DNA of 14,502 nucleotides from CAYFSC01 sp964345695 (GCA_964345695.1 CAYFSC010000075.1:1-14502), one strand, 5' to 3'. Shown: positions 7,659-14,071, numbered from the stretch's first letter. Made by a program: numbers and translations. The notes: generated by a model from the sequence alone, not told the origin.

Positions 7659-7972
7659 ATTTCTGGTTTCTGGTTCACGGTTTGCCGTCTCTGATTCCGC
7701 ATCCTACCAGCTCCGCGAGCTTCGTTGGTGGTTGGAAGGACGTAGGGATGGAGGCAGGAATGCGGTTTTTGCTTCCGCCCGTCCAGCCATCCAACCTTNN
7801 NNNNNNNNNNNNNNNNNNNNNNNNNNNNNNNNNNNNNNNNNNNNNNNNNNNNNNNNNNNNNNNNNNNNNNNNNNNNNNNNNNNNNNNNNNNNNNNNNNGG
7901 GAGGGCTGGCCTCGTTGTGTTCGTGAACATGGCGGCTCGGAAACCAGGAACCCAAAGCCAGGAACCCGAAAC
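7659..7972. repeat. Large inverted array of degenerate 7-bp units between convergent hslU and bacilliredoxin genes
   Basis: Five bases after the hslU stop, seven consecutive heptamers run from 7659 to 7707: ATTTCTG, GTTTCTG, GTTCACG, GTTTGCC, GTCTCTG, ATTCCGC, ATCCTAC (consensus RTTTCTG; T at position 2 in all seven). At the far side, five heptamers in opposite orientation run from 7938 to 7972: CGGAAAC, CAGGAAC, CCAAAGC, CAGGAAC, CCGAAAC, stopping two bases before the convergent stop codon. An inner dyad pairs GGTTGGA (7730-7736) with TCCAACC (7790-7796), GGACG (7738-7742) with CGTCC (7780-7784) and GCGG (7762-7765) with CCGC (7775-7778). A 100-N gap interrupts the element. It may serve both genes as a 3' end or terminator structure; function unknown. 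Confidence 0.7.
7799..7898. other. Scaffold gap, exactly 100 N
   Basis: Placeholder of unknown real length inside the inverted heptamer element. No overlap is visible between its two edges. A long dyad is a plausible cause of assembly failure. Confidence 0.97.
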
Positions 7973-7974
7973 CG

Positions 7975-8493
7975 TTACGTAAAGCTCTGGAACGTGTCGG
8001 GCAGGCCGTTGTCGGCCTTCGGCTGAGCGCTCGTGTCGGGACCCGTGGGGGCGTCATCGGGGGGCGTGTCGCCGGTGCAGTACGTTTCGTAGGCCTCCTT
8101 CAGGTCGGCGGCGATCGCGTTGGCGTTGCGGCCTTCGATGTGCTTCCGCTGGATCACGTACACAGGATCGCCGTGACGGAACAGCGCCAGAAACGGCGAG
8201 GACGGCGGAATGCCAGCGAGATGCTCGCGGGCGCGCTCGGTGGCCTCCAGATCCTGGCCGGCAAAGACGGTGAGGTAGCGGTCCGGCTGGGCGTCGACCT
8301 CCGTGGCCATCGCCACGGCGGGCCGGGCATTGCCCGCGGCGCATCCGCACACCGAGTTGATGACGAGCAGCATCGTCTCGTCTTGCGCCGCCTCAAAGGC
8401 TGCGTCGACCTCATCGGCGGTCGTCAGTTCCTCCACACCGAGCTGCGTGAGCTCCTTGCGCATCGGCTGCACCATGGCTTCGGGATACGGCAT
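7975..8493 (-). CDS. Bacilliredoxin, BrxA/BrxB (YphP/YqiW) family
   Basis: Small thioredoxin-fold protein. In Firmicutes, members remove bacillithiol from S-thiolated proteins (family knowledge); the thiol cofactor in this organism is not shown by the sequence. The start at 8493 gives MPYPEAMVQPMRKELTQLG, which aligns with the family N-terminus. An upstream Met at 8568 would add 25 unrelated residues. The product is 172 residues against about 145 usual. The redox site C49-G-C51 lies in the hallmark SVCGCAAGNARPAV, and a further Cys (C139, AYETYC) sits near the end of the fold. A 30-residue polar C-terminal tail accounts for the extra length. It converges on hslU and follows the PH-like membrane protein gene by 133 bp. 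Confidence 0.9.
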   Translation of the reverse strand: MPYPEAMVQPMRKELTQLGVEELTTADEVDAAFEAAQDETMLLVINSVCGCAAGNARPAVAMATEVDAQPDRYLTVFAGQDLEATERAREHLAGIPPSSPFLALFRHGDPVYVIQRKHIEGRNANAIAADLKEAYETYCTGDTPPDDAPTGPDTSAQPKADNGLPDTFQSFT

Positions 8494-8626
8494 AACTGGA
8501 AATCGGACGTTCAGTAGGAGAATCGTGAGGATCCCGCCGGGACTGTCGGCGGAGGATAATGCGTACACGGCGCGCGGCGGCTTGATCCCGAACGCGCCGG
8601 ACGCACGCGCTCAGCCAGATCCCTAG

Positions 8627-9085
8627 CTACGCCGGCATCATCGCTGTCTCCAGTGCCTGCTTCAACCTTTCGGGCTCGTCGGTTCCGATACGAATTTGCC
8701 CTTCGCCTTGAATCTCAAGCTCGACGGCCTGAAGCCCCGATACGTTGTACAGCCATCCGTGGAACGTCCATCGAATGCCCCATCCGTACAGCGGGGAGTT
8801 CCGGACTGCCTCCACGCTGATAATGTCCTCAAGTGGAAAACGCTTGGTCCAGAAGCCCGGGCCAAAGTAGAAAATCAATGCATCGCGGGTGACCTTCACG
8901 GTCAGGGTCGAGAAGAGAACGCCCAGCGTTCCGAGCAGTCCCAAGATGACGACTCCAGAGGTCCCTAATTTTCCGTACTCCGCCGTGTGTGCGAAGTAGA
9001 CAGCGGGAAGGGTGACAGCCATGACGCCTCCCGTCACGTACCCGATTTGCGTGTGCTGGTACAACAGCTCACTGTTTCCAGACAT
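8627..9085 (-). CDS. Small membrane protein with C-terminal PH-like domain, unknown function
   Basis: A 152-residue protein with two predicted transmembrane helices (about 14-32 and 42-62), followed by a soluble domain of alternating beta strands. Its pattern (TRDALIFYFGPG at 67-78, FPLEDIISVEAV at 83-94, a Trp/Gly-rich GWGIRWTFHGWLYNVSG at 101-117, then AVELEIQGEGQIRIGTDEPERLKQAL) resembles bacterial PH-like membrane proteins with conserved GWLYNVSG and IGTDEP segments. No enzymatic motif is visible. The role may be envelope-associated, but this is inference. It is upstream of and co-directional with the bacilliredoxin gene, and faces an AT-rich divergent promoter region shared with the NlpC/P60 gene. 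Confidence 0.8.
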   Translation of the reverse strand: MSGNSELLYQHTQIGYVTGGVMAVTLPAVYFAHTAEYGKLGTSGVVILGLLGTLGVLFSTLTVKVTRDALIFYFGPGFWTKRFPLEDIISVEAVRNSPLYGWGIRWTFHGWLYNVSGLQAVELEIQGEGQIRIGTDEPERLKQALETAMMPA

Positions 9086-9436
9086 GGCGCGAAGTACGGT
9101 TGGTTTTAAACCTTGTCGTTATATGCACATTATATTGCAATGCGTTACTTGTTTCCCTTCTAAAAAGCTGGTTGGCGCACGGGCTGCGACCTGCAACTTC
9201 GTGGATCTCGCGCAGAATGGCTACGGCACTCGCCCGGCACCGAAAGCCTTCGAGGGCAGGGCTCGTTTGAGCGCCATTCTGCGGCATCGCCCCCGTGGGT
9301 TCACTCGGCTTCGCCCCGTCAGCACCGCAAGGGTATGACCTGAAGGCCCTCGCTACGCTCGTGTCGACTTCTGCATTCGTCCACCAAGCAGCTTCTGAAC
9401 GCATATCGACGGACGAACGGTCGCTTTCTCCATCCC
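9086..9436. other. 351-bp divergent spacer with AT-rich promoter zone and a dyad
   Basis: Positions about 9100-9170 are strikingly AT-rich for this window and probably hold divergent promoters for the PH-like gene (-) and the NlpC/P60 gene (+). An 11-bp perfect inverted repeat follows: CGCAGAATGGC (9211-9221) and GCCATTCTGCG (9273-9283). Downstream, 9290-9400 is rich in short CTTCGCC/TCGCTACGCTCG-like motifs and reads open in several frames but matches no family I know. It may be a decayed or dispersed repeat. Confidence 0.5.
9104..9138 (+). promoter_or_regulatory. Candidate promoter for the NlpC/P60 lipoprotein gene
   Basis: TTTT (9104-9107), a 23-base spacer, then TATATTGC (9131-9138). This resembles the Bacteroidota TTTG / TAnnTTTG arrangement only loosely. 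On the opposite strand the same patch contains TATAAT, so it could equally serve the divergent gene. The start codon is about 300 bp downstream, which would imply a long leader. Confidence 0.25.
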
Positions 9437-10000
9437 ATGCCTGTATCCCCTCGCATTTTGTGGCCTGCCATTCTGCTCGCGAGTTTGCTGCTCACGGGCT
9501 GCGTGTCATCGCGCCTGTCGCCGGACGACCTTCCGTCCCGGGATGCTCCTGTATCGTGGGCCGCCCACTCCGTGGCGCATGCCCTCCGGTCGGCGGTGGC
9601 GTCGTGGGAGGGCGTCCCGTACGTGTGGGGAGGCACCTCGCGCCGCGGCATCGACTGCTCCGGCTTCGTGCAGACCGTGTACCGGGATGTGTTCGCCACG
9701 TCGCTCCCCCGCACCACCCAAGCGCAGTCGCGCGTCGGAGCGGCCGTCGCTCCCCCCCGGCTGCGTTCCGGCGATCTGCTGTTCTTCCGCCCCCGGCGGG
9801 GCCGATGGCACGCGGGCATCTACCTTGCGGACGGGCAGTTCGTCCACGCCTCGACGACCAAGGGCGTCACGGTCTCCAGCCTGCGGTCGTCGTACTGGCG
9901 CGACCGGTGGAGCCACGCGCGTCGTGTTCTGCCTCCGCTCCGGCCTGCCTCGGAGCCGCCGTCTGCACCGGCCTCCCGTCGTTCGAGTACGGCGTGGTAG
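9437..10000 (+). CDS. NlpC/P60-family cell-wall hydrolase, lipoprotein
   Basis: Predicted outer-envelope lipoprotein that cleaves peptide bonds in peptidoglycan stems (family knowledge: gamma-D-Glu-diaminopimelate endopeptidase). It has 187 residues. The N-terminal hydrophobic segment ends in the lipobox LTGC, with C22 as lipidation site. The NlpC/P60 domain (about 48-160) shows VPYVWGGTSRRGIDCSGFVQ with nucleophile C74, then GDLLFFRP (112-119), WHAGIYL with H125, and FVHAS with third residue H137: a complete Cys-His-His triad. The C-terminal 25 residues are Pro/Ser/Arg-rich. The ATG at 9437 follows a C/T-rich stretch and gives a proper signal peptide. A longer overlapping frame starting at 9295 is not credible. 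Confidence 0.93.
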   Translation: MPVSPRILWPAILLASLLLTGCVSSRLSPDDLPSRDAPVSWAAHSVAHALRSAVASWEGVPYVWGGTSRRGIDCSGFVQTVYRDVFATSLPRTTQAQSRVGAAVAPPRLRSGDLLFFRPRRGRWHAGIYLADGQFVHASTTKGVTVSSLRSSYWRDRWSHARRVLPPLRPASEPPSAPASRRSSTAW

Positions 10001-10173
10001 CCGATCTCACACGGCATTTCTATTTGCATCGGAACCTTTATCTGCTTCAATCGAATGATATGCTCCGTGTTTGGTCACTTTTCTCGCCGCTCCCGCTCTG
10101 GGCGTGGCGTTCGTTTTTTGTGGGTGACCATTCCCTTTCGTAAGGATGTATCATTTGGAGATGATTCCCATCT
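10001..10173. other. Spacer between NlpC/P60 gene and greA
   Basis: No gene is supported. A weak stem CCGAT/ATCGG flanks the sequence just after the NlpC/P60 stop. AT-richer DNA follows with the candidate greA promoter. An 11-codon mini-frame (10146-10181) overlaps the greA start. Confidence 0.4.
10117..10148 (+). promoter_or_regulatory. Candidate greA promoter
   Basis: TTTG (10117-10120), then 20 bases, then TAAGGATG (10141-10148), an imperfect fit to the Bacteroidota TTTG-(19-23)-TAnnTTTG pattern. It would give a leader of about 20 nt. This is weak pattern evidence only. Confidence 0.25.
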
Positions 10174-10650
10174 ATGGCTGACGAGACCGTCTACATGACT
10201 GAAGAGGGTCTGCAGGACCTCAAAGATGAACTGAAGAAGCTCAAAACCGAGGAGCGTTCCCGGATTGCCGAAGAGATCGCCGAGGCTCGCGCGAAGGGCG
10301 ATCTGTCGGAAAACGCCGAGTACGACGCCGCGAAGGAGGAGCAGGGCAAGCTTGAGGCACGCATCGCCAAGCTTGAGGACACCATTGCTCGGGCCCGTAT
10401 CGTCAACGAAAATGAGGTAGACGACTCGAAGGCATACATCCTCTCGAACGTAACGGTCGAGAATCTGGATAACGGTTCGGAGCAGACCTTCACGCTCGTG
10501 TCGGAGGAGGAAGCCGACATTTCCGAAAACAAGATCTCGATCAAGAGCCCAATTGGAAAGGGGCTCCTGGGTCAGGAAGAGGGAGACGTCATCGAGATCG
10601 ACGTTCCCGCTGGGATGGTCAAGTTTGAGATTAAGGACATTTCGCGGTAG
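10174..10650 (+). CDS. greA: Transcription elongation factor GreA
   Basis: Binds RNA polymerase through its secondary channel and stimulates cleavage of backtracked RNA. The 158 residues have the standard length and two domains: an N-terminal antiparallel coiled coil (about 1-78, ending IARARIVNE) and a C-terminal FKBP-like domain (ISIKSPIGKGLLGQEEGD, about 121-138). The coiled-coil tip carries the acidic pair D43 and E46 in GDLSENAEYD, equivalent to E. coli D41/E44, so cleavage activity is expected. A GGAG lies 13 bases before the ATG, too far to be a standard Shine-Dalgarno. The threonine aldolase gene follows after 50 bp on the same strand, possibly co-transcribed. Confidence 0.97.
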   Translation: MADETVYMTEEGLQDLKDELKKLKTEERSRIAEEIAEARAKGDLSENAEYDAAKEEQGKLEARIAKLEDTIARARIVNENEVDDSKAYILSNVTVENLDNGSEQTFTLVSEEEADISENKISIKSPIGKGLLGQEEGDVIEIDVPAGMVKFEIKDISR

Positions 10651-10700
10651 CTCCTCACCCCCTCTGCTCGTACCGTCCGCTGCCCGCGTCTGCCCTCTTC

Positions 10701-11720
10701 ATGATCGACCTGCGTAGTGACACCGTCACCCGCCCCTCGGACGGCATGCGTCGCGCCATGGCCAGCGCGGAGGTAGGCGATGACGTGTACGGGGAGGACC
10801 CGACCGTCAACCGACTGGAGGCGCGCATGGCCGAGGTGCTCGGCAAAGAAGCGGCTCTCTTCGTGCCCTCTGGCACCATGGCCAACCAGCTCTGCGTCCA
10901 TGTCCTCACGGATCCCGGCGATGAGGTCATCCTGGACCGGAGCAGCCACATCTTCAATTACGAATCGGGCGCGGCCGGGATGCTGTCGGGTGTGCAGTTG
11001 CATCCGCTGGCGGGCAAGCACGGACGGCTCCACGCCGATCAGGTTGAGGCCGCCATCCGACCGGACATGCCCGTGTTTCCGACGACGCGTCTTATCTGCC
11101 TCGAAAACACCGCCAACAAGCCCGGCGGTGTCATCTATCCCATGGCGCGCATCGAGGCCATCGCCGAGGTCGTCCGCACACACGGCCTTCACTTCCACCT
11201 TGACGGGGCCCGCCTCTGGAACGCATCGGCAGCGTCCGGAGTCCCGGAGCGCGAGTACGCCGCACCGTTCGACACGGTGTGGGTTGCACTATCGAAAGGG
11301 CTCGGGTGCCCGGTCGGGTCGGTGCTGGCAGGGAGCCAGAACCGGGTGGATGCTGCACGGGCAGCCCGCAAGCAGTTCGGCGGTGGCATGCGGCAGGCGG
11401 GCATCCTGGCCGCCGCGGGCCTGTACGCACTGGATCATCACCGCCCTCATCTGGCGGAGGACCATGCCAAGGCCCGTCGTCTCGCCGAAGGCCTCGCGGA
11501 GTGCGACGCGTTCTCCGTCGATCTCGACCTCGTGCAGACCAACATTGTCATCTTCCACGTTGTCGATGGGGCTGCGGAGCCTGTCATCGACGCCATGGCA
11601 GAGGACGGCATAGGCCTCACCCCATTTGGTCCGTCGACGCTCCGTGCCACCACGCACCGCGACGTATCAATGGACGATGTGGACACTGCGCTGGCCGCAT
11701 TCCGCGCGAAGTACCACTGA
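10701..11720 (+). CDS. ltaE: Low-specificity L-threonine aldolase (PLP-dependent)
   Basis: Cleaves L-threonine/allo-threonine to glycine and acetaldehyde (fold-type I PLP enzyme). The 339 residues match the family: IDLRSDTVTRPSDGMRRAM (2-20), GDDVYGEDPTVNRLE (26-40), FVPSGTMANQL (54-64) with the phosphate-binding SGT, H83 that stacks on the cofactor, ENT at 135-137, HLDGARLWNA (166-175) with D168 and R171, and the Schiff-base lysine K199 in VALSKGLGCPVGS. The ATG at 10701 follows a pyrimidine-rich run (CTGCCCTCTTC) with no Shine-Dalgarno sequence. It is probably read through from greA. The gene converges with the PNPOx-family gene. Confidence 0.93.
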   Translation: MIDLRSDTVTRPSDGMRRAMASAEVGDDVYGEDPTVNRLEARMAEVLGKEAALFVPSGTMANQLCVHVLTDPGDEVILDRSSHIFNYESGAAGMLSGVQLHPLAGKHGRLHADQVEAAIRPDMPVFPTTRLICLENTANKPGGVIYPMARIEAIAEVVRTHGLHFHLDGARLWNASAASGVPEREYAAPFDTVWVALSKGLGCPVGSVLAGSQNRVDAARAARKQFGGGMRQAGILAAAGLYALDHHRPHLAEDHAKARRLAEGLAECDAFSVDLDLVQTNIVIFHVVDGAAEPVIDAMAEDGIGLTPFGPSTLRATTHRDVSMDDVDTALAAFRAKYH

Positions 11721-11734
11721 TCCCGTCTCCGGAT

Positions 11735-11772
11735 CGCCCTGTCGCTGCAGAGGGCGTGGCGGCTGTCTGCCG
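11735..11772. terminator. Paired hairpins between convergent ltaE and PNPOx genes
   Basis: Perfect stem CGCCCT (11735-11740)/AGGGCG (11751-11756) with a 10-nt loop, followed closely by CGGC (11760-11763)/GCCG (11769-11772). These occupy most of the 60 bp between two facing stop codons, as expected of a bidirectional terminator. No T-run follows on either strand, so factor-independent termination is uncertain. Confidence 0.35.
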
Positions 11773-11780
11773 TTCGTCGG

Positions 11781-12392
11781 TCAGGGCACGATCCACTGCC
11801 CGTCCCAATCGTTCTGCGCGGTGCGGTAGCGGAAGTGCGCGCGGTAGTGCCCCTCTGGATGCAGATGCAGCCAGTGGATTTCGTCGATCACGGTGCGGAT
11901 TGCGGCAAAGTGCGGGCGCCCCGGAGCGGCGTCCTCTCGCGTAAAGGCCGAGCCGTCCGGTGCCGCCACCTCGTCCAGCCCGTGTCCGGGTGCGTCGAGG
12001 GGCGTACCCGGAGCCGTAGGCCGGCGGTAGAGGCGCAGTTCTTCGGCGCTGGCCGCGTTCCACAGCCCGTCGGCGAAGTCGTCGTCCGTGTGGATGGACG
12101 CTGTGCCGCGGAGCCGAAGTTGCTCGCTGCGGTCCGGATCCCACCCCTGCCACACGATGCGTGGCGTCCTGCGGATTTGCGTGATTTTCTGGCTGCGCCG
12201 GTCGGTATGGAAACCGAGCATGCGCGTCGCGCGATCGGCCGTGCGCAGCACTACAGTGCGCAGACGCGGAGCGTCAGTGCCAACCGTACCGAACGTGGGA
12301 GTCCGGAACGGATGCTGCGAGTTGGTGGAAGCGTCCGTAACGTACGTCCAGGCGTGGTCAAGCAGCGTGTCGAGATCGGAGAATCGGTCCAC
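11781..12392 (-). CDS. Pyridoxamine 5'-phosphate oxidase-family FMN-binding protein
   Basis: A split-barrel flavoprotein of the PNPOx-like family; the actual substrate is not evident and may not be a vitamin B6 form. With a GTG start at 12392 it has 203 residues, starting MDRFSDLDTLLDHAW. An ATG at 12491 would add 33 residues of Ser/Pro/Arg-rich sequence that does not look like the family, so GTG is preferred (not certain). Motifs: HPFRTPTFGTVG (27-38), RLRTVVLR (43-50, FMN phosphate contact), FHTDRRSQK (61-69), LRLRGTASI (92-100) and the C-terminal EIHWLHLHPEGHYRAHF (171-187) with the closing WDGQWIVP. It lies just downstream of the ferredoxin gene on the same strand and may share its transcript. 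Confidence 0.82.
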   Translation of the reverse strand: MDRFSDLDTLLDHAWTYVTDASTNSQHPFRTPTFGTVGTDAPRLRTVVLRTADRATRMLGFHTDRRSQKITQIRRTPRIVWQGWDPDRSEQLRLRGTASIHTDDDFADGLWNAASAEELRLYRRPTAPGTPLDAPGHGLDEVAAPDGSAFTREDAAPGRPHFAAIRTVIDEIHWLHLHPEGHYRAHFRYRTAQNDWDGQWIVP

Positions 12393-12396
12393 GGGC

Positions 12397-12466
12397 GGAA
12401 ACAGGAGAAGGGGAGAAGGAGAGACGGAGCGAGTGGATGGACAACGAATGGGCAGAAGGCGAAAGA
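12397..12466. repeat. Purine-rich tract between ferredoxin stop and PNPOx start
   Basis: The plus strand is nearly all G/A over about 70 bases, including an unbroken 21-base purine run (12404-12424) with repeats of GGAGAAG. On the coding (minus) strand this is a C/T-rich leader before the GTG start, like the leaders of other genes here. Confidence 0.5.
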
Positions 12467-12500
12467 GTCGCTTGCTGCCCCAGTGCGTCAAGCAACCCCC

Positions 12501-12860
12501 CTAGGCGACGCGCACCGCGAGGTCGCGATCGACCTCCATCTGGCAGGAGAGACGATCGCCCCCGCTTTCAGCAAGCACCGTGTCGAGCCACTGATCCGGC
12601 TCAGGGGCATCGCCTTCGACGTCAACGGTACAGGTGGCACAGTGCCCCCGGCCCTGGCAATTCAGGACACGGGTGATGCGGCCCTGCGGTTGCAGGTCGT
12701 TCTCGCAGAGCACTGCCCATAGGTTCTTGCCGTGCGGGACATCGAGGTCATGCCACGCATCGCCATCCCAGACGCGAACGGTGTGCGTCTGGACGCCGGG
12801 AGACGTCGCGGTGTTGGGGATCGTCGTGTCGTCAACCGTGGATTCGGCCATCGTGTTCAT
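12501..12860 (-). CDS. 2Fe-2S ferredoxin (plant/adrenodoxin-type fold)
   Basis: Small acidic electron carrier of 119 residues. The cluster ligands are C68, C74, C77 and C106 (spacing C-x5-C-x2-C-x28-C), in NCQGRGHCATCTVDV and RLSCQMEV. A further Cys (C52, AVLCEND) lies outside the ligand set. The C-x5-C-x2-C spacing differs from the C-x4-C-x2-C of classical photosynthetic ferredoxins. The N-terminal 22 residues are Thr/Ser/Asp-rich and probably disordered; Met4 (12851) is an alternative start. It lies upstream of the PNPOx-family gene, a plausible redox partner by context only. Upstream is a divergent region with a perfect 12-bp palindrome. Confidence 0.92.
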   Translation of the reverse strand: MNTMAESTVDDTTIPNTATSPGVQTHTVRVWDGDAWHDLDVPHGKNLWAVLCENDLQPQGRITRVLNCQGRGHCATCTVDVEGDAPEPDQWLDTVLAESGGDRLSCQMEVDRDLAVRVA

Positions 12861-12904
12861 GACGGGTTTCTGATTCGTTCCACCGTCGATATCGGGTGCA
12901 TTGT

Positions 12905-12916
12905 CTTACCGGTAAG
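12905..12916. promoter_or_regulatory. Perfect 12-bp palindrome CTTACCGGTAAG, possible operator
   Basis: Located 45 bp upstream of the ferredoxin start in the divergent spacer (12861-13073). A perfect even palindrome here is the typical form of a dimeric repressor site, but no regulator gene is nearby and the family is unknown. Confidence 0.35.
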
Positions 12917-13073
12917 GCGCACGTCGTTTCTCTCCGCACGAGACGTGTTACGGAGGCCTCACGTCATCCGAGGAGATGTCACACCAACCACACAACTCTC
13001 GTTTGGTGCTCCTGCTTCCATCCCTGTGTCGTTCGCCGAAGCGTTATCCGTTGAACCAAGATTCCAGATCGCC

Positions 13074-13274
13074 ATGAAGCGTGATTACATCATCTTTATC
13101 GTCGCGATGGGCATCCTCGCTGGAGGGCTGACCGACGGCCTGCACCGCGGCTTTGGACTTCCCTTGCCGGCTGCTGTACCCATTGCGGGCACGTTCTGGG
13201 CCATTGTCTCGTACCGGATTTACCTGCAGTCGCGCAAGGAGCAAGCTGAAGAGGCGAAGGAGGTCGAAGCGTAG
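13074..13274 (+). CDS. Small two-helix membrane protein, unknown function
   Basis: A 66-residue protein with two predicted transmembrane helices (about 4-20, IIFIVAMGILAGGL core, and 31-50, AAVPIAGTFWAIVSYRIYL) and a charged Glu/Lys/Arg/Ala C-terminal tail (53-66). A short GLHRGFGLP loop joins the helices. No family is recognised. The ATG at 13074 is chosen because it starts the hydrophobic segment; an open extension upstream to 12732 overlaps the ferredoxin gene and is not credible. Its stop is three bases from the stop of the convergent FAH-family gene. Confidence 0.6.
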   Translation: MKRDYIIFIVAMGILAGGLTDGLHRGFGLPLPAAVPIAGTFWAIVSYRIYLQSRKEQAEEAKEVEA

Positions 13275-13277
13275 GGG

Positions 13278-13967
13278 TCATGTCGTGCGCTCGACCCGAA
13301 CGTGCAGCGGCGCGCAGCCGGTGAGGGTTGCGTCGAGAACATCACCGTCCTCGACAGGACCGACACCGTCGGGGGTGCCGGTGTACAGGAGGTCGCCGGG
13401 CGCCAGCGTGAAGATCTGTGAACAGTAGGCCACGAGGTCGGCCACAGAAAAGATCATGTGGCTCGTGGGCGCTCGCTGCTTTTCCTCTCCGTTCACCCGT
13501 ATTCCAATTTTAAGATCCTGCGGATCACCGACCTGGTCGGCGGGGGTGAGCGGACCGAGCGGAGCAAACGTATCGAAGCCTTTGGCGACGGACCACGGGT
13601 GTCGCCGCTCTTTCGCCGCACTCTGGAGGTCGCGGGCCGTCATGTCGAGGCCCACGGCGTAGGCCGCCACATGCTCCAGCGCGGCCCCAGGATCGATGTT
13701 CTTTCCCTCCGTGCCGATGACGGCCACCATTTCCACCTCATGATGCACGTTCTGCGACTGCGGCGGAAGCTCGACCGTTTCGCCGCCCCGGATGATGGCC
13801 GATGCAGGCTTCAGAAAAACCATTGGCTCCTCGGGCACGTCGCTGCCCATTTCCTCGGCATGCTTCGCGTAGTTGCGCCCGATGCACAGCAGCTTGCCCA
13901 CCGGAATGGGCTGGCGCGCGCCCGGGAGGGTGATCTTCATTCGAAATGGAAGGTTCTCGGAGGACAT
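13278..13967 (-). CDS. Fumarylacetoacetate hydrolase (FAH) family protein, FAHD1/YcgM-like
   Basis: A metal-dependent hydrolase/decarboxylase. It is closest in pattern to the FAHD1/YcgM branch (acylpyruvate hydrolase, oxaloacetate decarboxylase), and the substrate is inferred. The 229-residue protein shows GRNYAKHAEEM (30-40) with H36 and E39 matching the FAHD1 lid His/Glu pair, FLKPASA (51-57), metal ligands E77 and E79 in HHEVEM, D108 in GLDMTARDLQ, K129 in SVAKGFD, SHMIFSVADLV and GDLLYTGTPDGVGPV. ATG 13967 is used; Met10 is possible. It diverges from rplU across a 104-bp spacer. The sequence immediately before the ATG is pyrimidine-rich. Confidence 0.92.
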   Translation of the reverse strand: MSSENLPFRMKITLPGARQPIPVGKLLCIGRNYAKHAEEMGSDVPEEPMVFLKPASAIIRGGETVELPPQSQNVHHEVEMVAVIGTEGKNIDPGAALEHVAAYAVGLDMTARDLQSAAKERRHPWSVAKGFDTFAPLGPLTPADQVGDPQDLKIGIRVNGEEKQRAPTSHMIFSVADLVAYCSQIFTLAPGDLLYTGTPDGVGPVEDGDVLDATLTGCAPLHVRVERTT

Positions 13968-14071
13968 GGGGAAACTTGATTGGGTCGGTAGCGTGATTGG
14001 ATCTTCGAACCGCCGATTTCTTCACTCTCGCGTCGGTAGCCAACCCGGCGCTCCAAAGCAGAGCCGAACAC
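13968..14071. promoter_or_regulatory. Divergent spacer between FAH-family gene and rplU
   Basis: This 104-bp region must hold both promoters. A 9-bp direct repeat GTCGGTAGC occurs at 13984-13992 and 14032-14040. A TTGATT at 13976 is a weak -35 match, but no matching -10 follows. No Shine-Dalgarno sequence precedes rplU. Confidence 0.35.

Noticed and set aside
7654..7800. Classic rho-independent terminator for hslU
   Set aside because: The dyads are long and broken, and the T5 run lies in a loop, not after a stem. The heptamer phase describes the sequence better.
9180..9436. Integron attC site or complete insertion sequence
   Set aside because: No integrase or transposase, no attC core sites, and no target duplications are visible. 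Only a single 11-bp dyad is clear.
9295..10143. A 282-residue plus-strand frame overlapping the NlpC/P60 gene
   Set aside because: It is a frame-shifted reading of a gene with a complete lipobox and catalytic triad. Its own translation has no recognisable domain.
12393..12491. Extra 33 N-terminal residues on the PNPOx-family protein
   Set aside because: The segment is encoded by the C/T-rich leader and is low-complexity. The family-like sequence begins at the GTG at 12392. Kept as a possibility, not as the call.
12732..13073. Long N-terminal extension of the 66-residue membrane protein
   Set aside because: The upstream frame overlaps the ferredoxin gene antisense and contains no plausible domain. 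The hydrophobic protein starts naturally at 13074.
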